64,000 nt of DNA from SIG607 sp045648445 (lineage in GTDB: Bacteria; Bacillota; Clostridia; Oscillospirales; Acutalibacteraceae), in contig JAZRNY010000004.1 in assembly GCA_045648445.1 (NCBI GenBank), positions 39,970 through 103,969 on the forward strand. Direction: 5' to 3'. The position numbers were made by a program, and so were the translations under genes. The notes below the pieces were generated by a model. That model made no database searches. It saw only the letters and a program-made list of their open reading frames with translations, and was not told the DNA's origin. Shown in pieces: positions 25,254 to 34,860 of the stretch (position 1 is its first letter; each line of letters starts with the position of its first letter).

Positions 25254-25730
25254 TTGAAATATATTTCCGTTAATAAACTTACTGATTTTGAATTCCACGA
25301 TTCCGAATTATCCCTTGAAATCTTTGATAACAACAGTTTGAAGGTCAAAGCAACATACTTGAATATTCATAAAGGTACAGAACAAAACCATCACGAAGCG
25401 GATATGGAAATCGAAAGTGCCTTTATTACCTTTGATGGATTTAGCCTGCTGTCTTATGAGCCAGGAAGAGCTTGGCAGCAAGATGAAAACGGTGAATTTT
25501 ATACTACTGATGCTCAAATCATTTTGGAGGGCAATTCTGCTCTTTCTCGCTTTTTAACCCAATTAAAGTCTGGGTTAACTATTTTTGATTTAGATATTAA
25601 AGAAGGAGACACCTATTTTATTGACGCAATGTCAAAGGACCCGTTTTTCACTGTTTTCTTTACATTCAAAAGCGTCTGTATTGAGTGGGATTCGTATAAA
25701 AGAGAAGCTTGGTACACATCTAATGAATAA
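25254..25730 (+). CDS. Orphan protein of unknown function behind hairpin array B
   Basis: 158 residues with a TTG start at 25254 and GGGAGG eight bases upstream. It is soluble, acidic and beta-rich: FEFHDSELSLEIFDNNSLKV, AFITFDGFSLLSYEPG and FKSVCIEWDSYKREAWY. The plan resembles small immunity or DUF-type proteins found singly in bacterial accessory DNA, but I do not recognise the family. A likely promoter is TTGAAA (25205-25210) and TACGAT (25228-25233). With tRNA-Leu, terminator and array before it, it looks like cargo of a tRNA-linked insertion. Confidence 0.75.
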   Translation: MKYISVNKLTDFEFHDSELSLEIFDNNSLKVKATYLNIHKGTEQNHHEADMEIESAFITFDGFSLLSYEPGRAWQQDENGEFYTTDAQIILEGNSALSRFLTQLKSGLTIFDLDIKEGDTYFIDAMSKDPFFTVFFTFKSVCIEWDSYKREAWYTSNE

Positions 25731-25800
25731 TACTTTTAGTGTTTCTTACCCCTACTTACACTACTTTTAGTCGCTCTTACGCACGAAAAAAGCACTTGCA

Positions 25801-25846
25801 AAGTGAGAACACTTCGTAAAGAAGTGTTCTCACTTATTCATTTTTT
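25801..25846 (+). terminator. Terminator of the orphan gene
   Basis: A perfect 15-bp stem (AAGTGAGAACACTTC and complement) with loop GTAAA and a T run. The gap 25731-26085 also has the hairpin GTTACGCAC/GTGCGTAAC at 25888-25913 with no T run, and no gene. Confidence 0.88.
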
Positions 25847-26022
25847 ATATAAAAATTGTCACTTTCTAAAGATAAGTGTCATAGTGGGTTACGCACTTTC
25901 AAATGTGCGTAACGGGAGTACATATTTTTCAAAAAATCATTCATAACTATTTCTCCTATAATTAGAACACGCGTACAGTATAGCACTACCTAATTTAAAA
26001 TACAATATGTTTTTTGCCATAT

Positions 26023-26051
26023 TTGACATTCCTGCATTTATAATGTATAAT
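26023..26051 (+). promoter_or_regulatory. Promoter of the CobW-type unit
   Basis: TTGACA (26023-26028), 17-base spacer, TATAAT (26046-26051), both perfect. No clear Zur-type palindrome is visible around it. Confidence 0.85.
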
Positions 26052-26085
26052 GTTACAGTTATTTATACTTAAAGAGGTAATTCTT

Positions 26086-27246
26086 ATGACTAAAATTGAT
26101 ATTTTTTCAGGTTTTTTAGGTGCAGGTAAAACTACACTTATTAAAAAACTTTTAAAAGAAGCATATACTAACGAGCAAATCGTTATTATTGAAAATGAAT
26201 TCGGCGAAATTGGTATAGACTCAGGTTTTTTAAAAGAATCGGGTGTTCAGATTACCGAAATGAACCAAGGCTGTATTTGTTGTTCTTTGGTTGGCGATTT
26301 TTCGTCTTCTTTAAAAGAAGTTATTGAAAAATTTTCTCCCGACAGAATTCTTATTGAACCCTCAGGTGTAGGAAAATTAAGTGACGTTATTAAGGCTGTA
26401 AAAGGTCTTGATATGAATAATATAGAACTCAACAGTTTTATAACCGTTGCCGATGCTAATAAGGTTAAAATTTATATGAAAAACTTTGGCGAGTTTTATA
26501 ACAATCAAATTGAAAATGCAGGTGCCGTTATTTTAAGCCGCACCAAAGATATTAGCGAAGAAAAACTTAAAAAAGCAATTGAACTTATTAAAGAACTTAA
26601 CGGTAACGCCGTTATTATCACAACAGATTGGGATGAAATTGACGGCAAAGTTATTCTTTCTGCCCTTGAACAAAAGAACAGTTTAAGTCATGATTTAGCC
26701 GAACTTGAAAAAGAACATCATCACGAAGGTGAAGAATGTGACGATGAAAACTGCGAATGTCATCATCACCATCACCACGATCACGACGAAGAATGTCATT
26801 GCGGTCACCATCACGAACACGAGCACCATCACGAGCACGAGCATCATCACGAGCACGAGCATCATCATGAGCATGAGCATCATCATGAGCATGAGCATCA
26901 TCATGAGCATGAGCACGAGCACGGTGAAGAATGCAGTTGCGGTTGCCACCATGACCATCACCATCATCACGCCGACGAAGTATTTACAAGTTTTGGCAGC
27001 GAAACCGTAAACAAATATTCTAAAGAAGAAATTGAAAACATTTTAGAAACCATTGAAAACGATTCTTCATATGGAATTGTGCTTCGTGCCAAAGGTATTT
27101 TAAAGGGCGAAAACGAGTGGTTACACTTTGACTACGTACCCGGCGAAACAAACGTAAGAACAGGCGCCGCAGAGGTTATAGGAAGACTGTGCGTAATCGG
27201 AAAAGATTTAAATGAAGAAAAACTTAAGGAAATTTTCAGACTGTAG
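26086..27246 (+). CDS. CobW/COG0523 GTPase metallochaperone with His-rich region
   Basis: 386 residues from the ATG at 26086 (AGAGGT upstream). Walker A GFLGAGKTTL is at about 9-18, the metal-binding GCICCS at about 62-67, and a COG0523 C-terminal domain (VLRAKGILKGENEWLHFDYV) ends the protein. Between them, about residues 215-300 carry a histidine/glutamate tract with six near-identical 18-base units coding HHEHEH, then CSCGCHHDHHHHH. COG0523 proteins deliver or store zinc and other metals with GTP. The tract suggests metal storage or sensing. First of a two-gene unit with a related protein 10 bases behind it. Confidence 0.93.
   Translation: MTKIDIFSGFLGAGKTTLIKKLLKEAYTNEQIVIIENEFGEIGIDSGFLKESGVQITEMNQGCICCSLVGDFSSSLKEVIEKFSPDRILIEPSGVGKLSDVIKAVKGLDMNNIELNSFITVADANKVKIYMKNFGEFYNNQIENAGAVILSRTKDISEEKLKKAIELIKELNGNAVIITTDWDEIDGKVILSALEQKNSLSHDLAELEKEHHHEGEECDDENCECHHHHHHDHDEECHCGHHHEHEHHHEHEHHHEHEHHHEHEHHHEHEHHHEHEHEHGEECSCGCHHDHHHHHADEVFTSFGSETVNKYSKEEIENILETIENDSSYGIVLRAKGILKGENEWLHFDYVPGETNVRTGAAEVIGRLCVIGKDLNEEKLKEIFRL
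26814..26925 (+). repeat. Tandem 18-base repeat coding HHEHEH
   Basis: About six units of CACCATCACGAGCACGAG type, with third-base changes CAC/CAT that group by position (CAC-rich first, CAT-rich later). Copy number may vary by slippage in whole codons. Confidence 0.85.
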
Positions 27247-27256
27247 AGGTTAAAAA

Positions 27257-28198
27257 ATGGATATTCCCGTATATCTTTTCACCGGTTTTTTAGATGCCGG
27301 TAAAACAAAGTTTATAGATGAAACTCTAAAGGACAAGCGTTTTGAAAGTAAAGAGCCCACCCTGCTTGTTTTATGTGAAGAGGGCGAAGAAGAATACGAC
27401 GTAAACGCTTACTCAGGCGGAAAAGTTATCATAAAAACCATTGAAGATGAAGAAGATTTATCGGTGGAATTATTCGATAATTTTATTAGGGAAACTAAGG
27501 CGACCCGAATTATTATTGAATATAACGGAATGTGGAAACTTTCGTCTCTTTATTCCGCTATGCCCAAAGATTTTATTATTTACCAAGAGTTTATGTTAAT
27601 GGATGCAAACACTGCCGTAACATATAACTCTAATATGAGAAGTTTGGTTGTTGATAAACTAAACGGCGCTGAACTTGTTATATTCAACCGATTTTCCGAT
27701 GATATTGATAGAATAGCGCTTCATAAAATAGTAAGAGGAATAAGCAGACGCGCCGATATTGCTTTTGAATACAAGGACGGAAGCGTTGCTTATGACGACA
27801 TTGAAGACCCATTACCGTTTGACGTTAACGCGCCCATAATTGAAATAGAAGATAGAGATTATGCTATTTGGTACAGAGATATGACCGAAGAACTTCCGAA
27901 ATACGACGGAAAAACCGTAAAGTTTAAGGGCATTGTTGCTAAAAACGCCGATATGCCAAAAGGAAGTTTTGTTGTGGGCAGACACGTAATGACCTGTTGC
28001 GCCGATGACATAACCTATTCGGGAATAGTATGCGATTGGTCGGCTAGTGAAACTTTAACTCAGCGCGACTGGATAATAATTACAGCGAAAATAGAACTTA
28101 AAAAACATAAAATGTACGGCAAAAAAGGTCCGGTATTAACCGTTAAAGAGGTTATCAAAACATCTCCACCCAGCGAAGAACTTGCCACATTCTATTAA
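27257..28198 (+). CDS. CobW-like GTPase domain fused to a YcgQ/TIGR03943-like domain
   Basis: 313 residues. Residues 1-180 form a degenerate CobW GTPase (Walker A GFLDAGKTKF kept; the CxCC metal motif is absent). Residues 190-313 resemble the C-terminal part of TIGR03943/YcgQ proteins: KFKGIVAKNADMPKGSFVVG, RHVMTCCADDITYSGIVCDW. YcgQ-type proteins normally pair with the permease YcgR in zinc uptake; no permease is here. The fusion suggests a metal insertion or transport helper working with the His-rich CobW protein in the same message. Function inferred. Confidence 0.8.
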   Translation: MDIPVYLFTGFLDAGKTKFIDETLKDKRFESKEPTLLVLCEEGEEEYDVNAYSGGKVIIKTIEDEEDLSVELFDNFIRETKATRIIIEYNGMWKLSSLYSAMPKDFIIYQEFMLMDANTAVTYNSNMRSLVVDKLNGAELVIFNRFSDDIDRIALHKIVRGISRRADIAFEYKDGSVAYDDIEDPLPFDVNAPIIEIEDRDYAIWYRDMTEELPKYDGKTVKFKGIVAKNADMPKGSFVVGRHVMTCCADDITYSGIVCDWSASETLTQRDWIIITAKIELKKHKMYGKKGPVLTVKEVIKTSPPSEELATFY

Positions 28199-28209
28199 AA
28201 ACAAAATTT

Positions 28210-28240
28210 GGGCACCATCCTTACGGATGTTGCCCTTTTT
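28210..28240 (+). terminator. Terminator of the CobW unit
   Basis: GGGCA and TGCCC outer arms with ATCC/GGAT inside, loop TTAC, then TTTTTT. Confidence 0.85.
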
Positions 28241-29307
28241 TATATTTCTATATCTAATTTTGAAATTAAATCAACCAGTTCTGCTTTAGAAGAAGTATCC
28301 GACAGCGTTAACATTCTTTTTAATCTATATTTAACACCGCTTTCAGACATAAAAAGACTTTCGGAAATATCTTCTTGTTTTTTACCACTCTTTAAAAGCC
28401 TTAATATTTCTAAATCGTTTTTATCCATTCCGTCAAAAAGGCGTTCGACTTTCATTACAGGAAGAAGTTCGCCATCAACATAAAAATCTCCTGCCGTATT
28501 AAAGCCTTCATTATTAAACACGTCTATTTTAGTTTTATCAAATGCACCTGTTGTTTCACGCAGTTTTAGTTCCCACTTAACCGACGCATTAAGATTTTTT
28601 AAAGAATCGTTTTTCGCAAGTATTCTAACCGTATCATAGGCAACCTTTCCAATTGAATAATAATCGGTTCCTACCGCGCTTATTTTAGGATTTATTAAAT
28701 TTAAAATTTTAGAATTACTAAGGGAAATTATATCAAGATTACCAATTGAAAAATTTATATCTTTAAGTTTTTTAACAAGATAAAATGCAGCGTAACTATT
28801 GGTGCATAGCACCGCGTCAATATTATTTATAACCTTGAAAAAGGAATCAAAACATTTTTTAATATTGCCGTTATTATAAAAAACGTTTTCGATTTTTGCA
28901 CCTGTTGATAAAAAATTTTGCTTTTTGAGAAGGTCGTTTACAGAACTTTCATTAACACCGAAAAGTGATACGTTTTGTTTGCCGTTTTGATTTAAAAGTT
29001 TAATTAAATCAAATATTGCATTTTGACTGTCAAAACCAACAAAACTGCAATCAGCGCATTTGACCATTTCGGTTTTAGGGGTTGCTACAACGGTTTTAAC
29101 CGGATAAGTTTCTAATACTTTGCAGGTATTTGTTATAAAATCAAGACTGGTTGCAACTACAATAACCTGACCGCTAACAGACCTATCAATTGAAGTCAAA
29201 AAAGTATACTCTATTCTTTTTTCTTTGGCTCTGTTTACAATGCCTTCGGTTATTTCTTTACACCATACGCTTTCTTTATAAATAGGTTCTGTAATAATAT
29301 AAAGCAT
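28240..29307 (-). CDS. Regulator with LacI-type sensor and C-terminal helix-turn-helix
   Basis: 355 residues from the ATG at 29307, which has GGAGGT just upstream. Most of the protein resembles a periplasmic-binding-like sensor of the LacI group (GKQNVSLFGVNESS, IDAVLCTNSYAAFYLVKKL, AVGTDYYSIGKVAYDTVRIL), but the DNA-binding part is at the C-terminus: KNDLEILRLLKSGKKQEDISESLFMSESGVKYRLKRM, a LuxR/sigma-4-like helix-turn-helix. That order is opposite to LacI. It follows the DUF5107/TPR gene on the same strand, behind a terminator, and may regulate it in answer to a sugar. Confidence 0.8.
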   Translation of the reverse strand: MLYIITEPIYKESVWCKEITEGIVNRAKEKRIEYTFLTSIDRSVSGQVIVVATSLDFITNTCKVLETYPVKTVVATPKTEMVKCADCSFVGFDSQNAIFDLIKLLNQNGKQNVSLFGVNESSVNDLLKKQNFLSTGAKIENVFYNNGNIKKCFDSFFKVINNIDAVLCTNSYAAFYLVKKLKDINFSIGNLDIISLSNSKILNLINPKISAVGTDYYSIGKVAYDTVRILAKNDSLKNLNASVKWELKLRETTGAFDKTKIDVFNNEGFNTAGDFYVDGELLPVMKVERLFDGMDKNDLEILRLLKSGKKQEDISESLFMSESGVKYRLKRMLTLSDTSSKAELVDLISKLDIEI

Positions 29308-29322
29308 ATATACCTCCCAAAA

Positions 29323-29361
29323 ATAGTACAATAGGTTTTACCCCATTGTACTATTTTTTTA
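29323..29361 (-). terminator. Terminator of the DUF5107/TPR gene
   Basis: AAATAGTACAAT and its complement form a 12-bp stem directly after the stop, ending in TATTTTT on the minus strand. Confidence 0.85.
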
Positions 29362-29364
29362 AAA

Positions 29365-32300
29365 TTACCACAAGTTATTTTTAATTATATCGAAAGCAAA
29401 AATTCTAAAGTCGTATTTATCAAGTTCTCTTGCAGTTTGCATAACCTCTTCTGCTTTTTCACCTTCACCCATACCGAGTAATGCGTATGCCTTTAAAATA
29501 CTGCCGTCACGCATATTATTCTTTTCAATATCATATTCAAAAGGCATGGGGCTTGGCGAACCAACACCGTAATAAGAACGCAAATCCTTATTAACTATAA
29601 AGTTATCGGCTACGCTTATCATTTCATCAAGTACATTCTTCGCTTCATCTTTTTTGCCAAGTTTAATAAGTGCCAATGCTCTGAATAATGAAATTTCCGA
29701 AACGGCAGCCTTATATACAGCCGATTTTTCCAGCCAATCATTAGCATTTTCCTTATCAACTAAAGCAAGGAAATAATAAATATGTGCTTCCTGATTAAAG
29801 AAAGTTTTGGCTTCTCCGTAAGATTTAGGCATATTTATACCGTCAATAAGGCGCTGTTTTGCTTCGGTATTATCACCCGCATTAATAAGTTTAATAGCCG
29901 ATAATACGTGCATAAAAGCGTGTTGTTTAGTGAGTTTTCCTTCTCCGCCCTCGTAAATATGGAAACGTTTTACCTTGCAAAGATTTATTGCTTCATCAAA
30001 TTTATTTTGCATCGAAACAAGGGTTACTCTGTCAAGATAACAATCGTCTCTTTCTTTAAGGAGTTCAGGATACTCGTCATATACCTTTAACCTTTCTTCA
30101 ATAGGTGTATCAATATTTTTAAGAAGTTGTTGATATTCAAGCAAAAGTCTTGGATCTTTTTTAAGTTCAAGGGCTTTAAACAATACTTCTTTTGCTTCTT
30201 GTTTCATATCAAATTTATCAAAGTACAAAAGTGATAAGTTTCTAAGCGCTCTTGAATGATTTTCGTTTTGCTCAACACACTTTTCAAAAAGTTCTCTTGC
30301 TTTTTCGTAACCGAAACGGTCAAAGTAAAGACAACCGAGATAATAACACGCATTAGCGCTGTTATCAAGATTTTTAATAGCAAAATCAAGAACGGTAATA
30401 TCGGAAAGTCGGTTGGGGAAACAGTAACCTTCCTCACACTTTTCCGCCTTTATTAAATCTTCAGCATATTCCTTATTAAGTTTAGCCTTTACATAACCAC
30501 GATAATAATGGGTTAACGGATATTCTTCATCAACGAAAGATAATGTGTAAAGTGCATCTTCATACAAACCTGCTCTTATATAGTCATTAACTACGTCAAG
30601 TACGTTTTCAGGTTTCTTTAAAAACTGAGCGATTTTATCTTTATTCTCTGCAAAATGAGAATACTCAATTAATGCAAAAAGGTCTAAAAGGTCATCATTG
30701 ATCATTTTTTCTGCATTCGCTTTTGCCTTTTTAACGTCAATTTTTCTGAGTATTGCTGTTTTAATATTTTCAGCAACAGTATGTCCGGGACAAAGAGATA
30801 ATGCAATATCAAGTTTTTCTAAAGCGCTGTAAAGTTCGCCGTTTTTTATATCAAGAAGAGCAAGTTCAAAATGAGCGGCACCTCTGTGAGTATAGTTCCA
30901 AGCAGCCTTATAAAGCCAATCGTAAGCCTTTTTCTTGTCCCCTACTTCGATAAGCGCAAGACCCAACAAATAAAAACTTTCAGTATCGGTGGGGTGTTGA
31001 TTACGGCTGGTTAAACGTTCAATTGCCTTTTCACAGTAGGAGATACAATCATTAAATCTGCCTTCTTTATAAGCAATTCTTGCAAGTGAAGTATTACAAC
31101 GAATATCTCCGCCGTCTCTGAGAAGACCTTCTAAATAATAATCCTTAGGATTATAGTTATGTTGTTTATATTGTTCAAGATGATAACCGTTTATATAAAG
31201 TTCTTCTACAGTTTCAATTTCGCAAGGACGTTTAACAGGTAAACGCACGTCAATAGGCTTTTTCTGACCTCTTTGATAATGCTTATGGGAAATTAATTCT
31301 TTACCGTTTTCATCCTTTAAATATACGCTTACATTTTCAATAGAATTTGCAAAAGGAATTGTTTTAAGGTAACTTGTTTCAGGACTTAAATCAACCTTTT
31401 GTGAGAAAATCACATGGTCGTTTTCTTTAACCAAAACAGTAGCGTTTTTAAACTCACCGGTTACGTTAAAACCAAAGAAAAGTTCATCTCCTCTTTTTTC
31501 AACGTTAACGGCAGCGTCAATTGAAGCATTAAGCACATTACCAATATCGCGCACGGGGTACCAATACTGTTCAAATTCACGTGTTTCAAAGGGTGCAATC
31601 CAAGTAAAGTCAGGCTGATTATCGGTATAAACGCCTGTCATAAGTTCAATATAAGGTCCGTTTTTATCGGTAAGGTTAGCGCACCACATATCGCCGAAAT
31701 CACCCATACCCCAATGCCACATTTTTTTACCGGGAGAAATATGGTGATTAGCAACGGTTGCAATACCTTTATTAATACCTTCATCATAACCGGCAATAAA
31801 GTCCATATCGCTTTGTCCTTGTGAAATAAGGTAAGAAGAAGGAACCTTAACTGCTTCGTAACGAGAAAGGTCGGTACCTTCGCCGAAATCATAAGGACGC
31901 GCAGTTTTGTATACACCCTTTGCAATAGGCCAAGAAAGAACGGCTCTTCTGTCGTGGTCGTTTACCCATTCGCAGTCAGGCGGAAATACAGTACGGTAAT
32001 CGTCATTTACCGGTACTGCCAAATTTGCCCACCACATAAAAATTTGCGGCATATTAGTGCGGTTATAAACCCTTACTTTTGCTTTTATGTAACTTCTGCC
32101 TTTATCTACGGTAATACCTGCCATACCTTTCATTCTTCCGAAAGGTTCAACTTCACCTGTCCAAACGGTTTTACCGCCGTCAGCGTTTTCTTCTATTACC
32201 GCTTCTAAAGGCATAAAGGTTGTAGGTCTATGATGTTGAGGCCAGTTAAATTCAATACCGCCTGAAATCCAAGCACCTGCAAGTCCTACAAGGGCAGGTT

Positions 32301-32601
32301 TTACAACCTCGTTATAGTAAATAAAATCATAATTGCCGACTTTATCATATCCTCTGAGTATTTTACCGCCGATTTCGGGCAAAACCACAGTTTTAACGTA
32401 CTCGTTTTCGAGTGTAATTGCATCGTAGGTAACGTCAGTTTTTTCATCGGTTATACCGTCGGAATATGGTATTGGATAAAGTCTTCCCGATGCGCCTTGA
32501 TAAGGTTTATTTTCAAAAAACATCGGCAAATCATTAGCTTTCCTTAGAATATAGGTAGGAATAACCATACCCTCTCTTATTGCTTTTACTTTTTTAGCCA
32601 T
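29365..32601 (-). CDS. DUF5107 protein with long TPR region
   Basis: 1078 residues from the ATG at 32601 (GAGGTG upstream). Residues 1-350 are DUF5107, a beta-sandwich related to aldose-1-epimerases (EYVKTVVLPEIGGKILRGYD, GIEFNWPQHHRP, VYNRTNMPQIFMWWANLAV). A beta domain follows and then, from about 480 to the end, tetratricopeptide repeats (A.Y.LGCLYFDRFGYEKARELFEKC and similar). The protein is cytoplasmic, without signal. DUF5107/TPR proteins are near glycoside utilisation genes in gut bacteria; the natural substrate is unknown. A sugar-responsive regulator gene is the next gene on this strand. Confidence 0.88.
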   Translation of the reverse strand: MAKKVKAIREGMVIPTYILRKANDLPMFFENKPYQGASGRLYPIPYSDGITDEKTDVTYDAITLENEYVKTVVLPEIGGKILRGYDKVGNYDFIYYNEVVKPALVGLAGAWISGGIEFNWPQHHRPTTFMPLEAVIEENADGGKTVWTGEVEPFGRMKGMAGITVDKGRSYIKAKVRVYNRTNMPQIFMWWANLAVPVNDDYRTVFPPDCEWVNDHDRRAVLSWPIAKGVYKTARPYDFGEGTDLSRYEAVKVPSSYLISQGQSDMDFIAGYDEGINKGIATVANHHISPGKKMWHWGMGDFGDMWCANLTDKNGPYIELMTGVYTDNQPDFTWIAPFETREFEQYWYPVRDIGNVLNASIDAAVNVEKRGDELFFGFNVTGEFKNATVLVKENDHVIFSQKVDLSPETSYLKTIPFANSIENVSVYLKDENGKELISHKHYQRGQKKPIDVRLPVKRPCEIETVEELYINGYHLEQYKQHNYNPKDYYLEGLLRDGGDIRCNTSLARIAYKEGRFNDCISYCEKAIERLTSRNQHPTDTESFYLLGLALIEVGDKKKAYDWLYKAAWNYTHRGAAHFELALLDIKNGELYSALEKLDIALSLCPGHTVAENIKTAILRKIDVKKAKANAEKMINDDLLDLFALIEYSHFAENKDKIAQFLKKPENVLDVVNDYIRAGLYEDALYTLSFVDEEYPLTHYYRGYVKAKLNKEYAEDLIKAEKCEEGYCFPNRLSDITVLDFAIKNLDNSANACYYLGCLYFDRFGYEKARELFEKCVEQNENHSRALRNLSLLYFDKFDMKQEAKEVLFKALELKKDPRLLLEYQQLLKNIDTPIEERLKVYDEYPELLKERDDCYLDRVTLVSMQNKFDEAINLCKVKRFHIYEGGEGKLTKQHAFMHVLSAIKLINAGDNTEAKQRLIDGINMPKSYGEAKTFFNQEAHIYYFLALVDKENANDWLEKSAVYKAAVSEISLFRALALIKLGKKDEAKNVLDEMISVADNFIVNKDLRSYYGVGSPSPMPFEYDIEKNNMRDGSILKAYALLGMGEGEKAEEVMQTARELDKYDFRIFAFDIIKNNLW

Positions 32602-32685
32602 AAAAAACACCTCATCCTAATTTTAACAAAAGGACAAGGTATTTTAAAGACTGATTTAATTGTAAAAATAACGAAAAAATATAAC

Positions 32686-33279
32686 TTAAAGACCTTCTTG
32701 AAGAATTTTAACAATTTCTTTCATCGAAGCCTGATATTCTTCTTCCGAAGAATTTTTGAAAATAAGGAACTGATCAACGATTGAAGGATCTTGTAAATTT
32801 TCAGGGATAGAATAATCTCTGGTTTTAACATATTCATCCCAGTTTTGAATTTTCCAAGCATCTCTTTCGGAATTTCTTTCAATCATTCTTTGTTTGCAAA
32901 CTTCAAGATCGGTTTGCACCCATACGACAGTAAGACCTGCGCCGTATTCTCTAAGTTTTTTTCTTAAAGAAATCATATATTCGGTATCTCTGATTTCTCT
33001 TGTAAAAGGAGCATTAATAAGAACGATATCTTCGTACTGAAGTGCCTCAAAAGCAAGGTCTAAAACAACTTCATATTCTACGTTTCTGATATTATCCTCA
33101 AAAAATTGAGAAGAACGATTTATTTCTTCACCTGCAACTCTGTATGCAACGTTAGAAAGAGGAATAAGAGTATCTTTATCAAGATATACTACGTGGTCAA
33201 GATTACTTGCCAACATTTTTGAAATAAAGGTTTTGCCGCAAGCAGGTGGAGAAGTTACAAGCAAAAGTTGTTTTTTCAT
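32686..33279 (-). CDS. Small P-loop kinase-like ATPase (AAA_33 type)
   Basis: 197 residues. Walker A is LLVTSPPACGKTFISKML near the start; DKDTL, DIVLINAPFTREIRD, and TVVWVQTDLEVCKQRMIERNSERD fit small-molecule kinases of the AAA_33/zeta-like fold. The substrate is unknown. It is a single gene; an earlier terminator-like sequence is absent on its left side, and 240 AT-rich bases above it hold no gene. Confidence 0.8.
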   Translation of the reverse strand: MKKQLLLVTSPPACGKTFISKMLASNLDHVVYLDKDTLIPLSNVAYRVAGEEINRSSQFFEDNIRNVEYEVVLDLAFEALQYEDIVLINAPFTREIRDTEYMISLRKKLREYGAGLTVVWVQTDLEVCKQRMIERNSERDAWKIQNWDEYVKTRDYSIPENLQDPSIVDQFLIFKNSSEEEYQASMKEIVKILQEGL

Positions 33280-33522
33280 AATTAAAACTCCTTAAAAAAA
33301 CACAAATGTAAGAAAAATAACCAATTGCTAGAATTATAGCATATTTGTTCCAAAAATACAAGCAGTTTATGGATATTTTAAAACATTTTTCGAAACTATC
33401 TTTTATTTCGCCTTTTTTTGCAAAAATGAAAAATATTTCTTATATTAAGTATATATACCGCTTATATTATATAAAAAACAAAAGCCTTCAATGAAAATCT
33501 TCAAAGAAGGCTTTTAATTGTT

Positions 33523-33936
33523 TTATGCCTGTGCGTCGCAGTAAATACATCTGTATATTCTTCTTGGTTTGTCGGCAAGTACAAATTCGTGAGAAAGTTC
33601 CTGTTCGCAAGAGGTTATACATCTTGGGTTTTTGCAAAAGATTATATCGGTTAGTTTTTCGGGAAGTTCAATTTTCTTCTTTTCGACAATAACCGAATCT
33701 TTTATTACGTTTACCGTAACGTCAGGGTCAACGTATCCGAGAATATGTAAATCAAGGTCAATATCGCCATCAATTTTAATAACGTCCTTCTTTCCCATTT
33801 TTTCGCTTTGGGCGCTCATTATCATAGCAACGGGGCAAGAAAGTTTTTTAAGCTTTAAAAGGCGGTAAATTTCCATACCCTTACCTGCTTTTATATGGTC
33901 GATAACAAAACCGTTTTTAATGGAATCAATATTCAT
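33523..33936 (-). CDS. pyrI: Aspartate carbamoyltransferase regulatory subunit PyrI
   Basis: 137 residues. The N-terminal allosteric domain (MNIDSIKNGFVIDHIKAGKGMEIYRLL) binds nucleotides in the family and the C-terminal zinc domain has its four cysteines (CKNPRC, then YRCIYC). It pairs with PyrB to give feedback control of the pathway's first own step. Last gene of the operon, 12 bases after pyrB. Confidence 0.95.
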   Translation of the reverse strand: MNIDSIKNGFVIDHIKAGKGMEIYRLLKLKKLSCPVAMIMSAQSEKMGKKDVIKIDGDIDLDLHILGYVDPDVTVNVIKDSVIVEKKKIELPEKLTDIIFCKNPRCITSCEQELSHEFVLADKPRRIYRCIYCDAQA

Positions 33937-33948
33937 AAAGCCACTCTC

Positions 33949-34860
33949 CTATTTAATTTCAAGCAGTTTAAGAATAAGCGCCATTCTCATATATTTACCA
34001 TAAAGCGCCTGTTTAAAGTAGCAAGCGCGTTTATCGTTATCAACTGCAACGCTTATTTCGTTAACTCTGGGCAGCGGATGCATTATAACAAGGTCTTCTT
34101 TAGCAAAGTTTAATTTATCAGTGGTTAAAATATAACTATCTTTAAGACGAAGATATTCTTCCTCATTAAAGAAACGTTCTCTCTGTACTCTTGTCATATA
34201 AAGGATGTCAAGTTCAGCTATACTTTCATCTAAGCTTTTAACCTCTTTAAAACTATGTCCTGCATCTACGATTATATTTTTAACGTATTCGGGAACGCGA
34301 AGTTCTTCGGGAGAAATAAGAACAAAGTTAATATTCTTATATCTTGACATAGCGTGGATAAGAGAATGCACCGTTCTGCCAAACTTTAAGTCACCGCATA
34401 AACCGATAGTCAGATTATCAAATCTTCCCTTTTCTCTGTGAATCGTGAGAAGGTCTGCAAGGGTCTGAGTAGGATGGTGATGTCCACCGTCGCCTGCATT
34501 AATTACGGGAATTGTTGCATTTTTAGAGGCAACTAAAGGTGCGCCCTCTTTAGGATGACGCATTGCGATAATATCGGCATAGCAAGAAATCATTTTTGCA
34601 GTATCCGCTACGCTTTCACCCTTTGAAGCAGAACTTGAAGAAGCATCAGCCATAGTCAGCACATTACCGCCAAGCTCATACATAGCGGCTTCGAAACTAA
34701 GTCTTGTTCTGGTCGAAGGTTCAAAGAAAAGAGTTGCAAGTTTTTTGCCTCTGCATTTTTCACTGTATTTACTCGGATTATCAATTATATCTGAAGCAAC
34801 TAAAACGAGTTCTTCAAGTTCCGTAAGAGAAAGTTCTAAAATATCAATAAGATGTCTCAT
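33949..34860 (-). CDS. pyrB: Aspartate carbamoyltransferase catalytic subunit
   Basis: 303 residues. The carbamoyl-phosphate loop STRTRLSFE is at about 52-60, the conserved HHHPTQTLADLLT follows, and HPLPRVNEI is near the C-terminus. It joins carbamoyl phosphate and aspartate to N-carbamoyl-aspartate. The ATG overlaps the pyrE stop. With PyrI beside it, this is the allosteric form of the enzyme. Confidence 0.96.
   Translation of the reverse strand: MRHLIDILELSLTELEELVLVASDIIDNPSKYSEKCRGKKLATLFFEPSTRTRLSFEAAMYELGGNVLTMADASSSSASKGESVADTAKMISCYADIIAMRHPKEGAPLVASKNATIPVINAGDGGHHHPTQTLADLLTIHREKGRFDNLTIGLCGDLKFGRTVHSLIHAMSRYKNINFVLISPEELRVPEYVKNIIVDAGHSFKEVKSLDESIAELDILYMTRVQRERFFNEEEYLRLKDSYILTTDKLNFAKEDLVIMHPLPRVNEISVAVDNDKRACYFKQALYGKYMRMALILKLLEIK

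Noticed and set aside
26695..26970. Methionine/valine-rich minus-strand frame
   Set aside because: It is the shadow of the HHEHEH-coding repeat; low complexity and no start signals.
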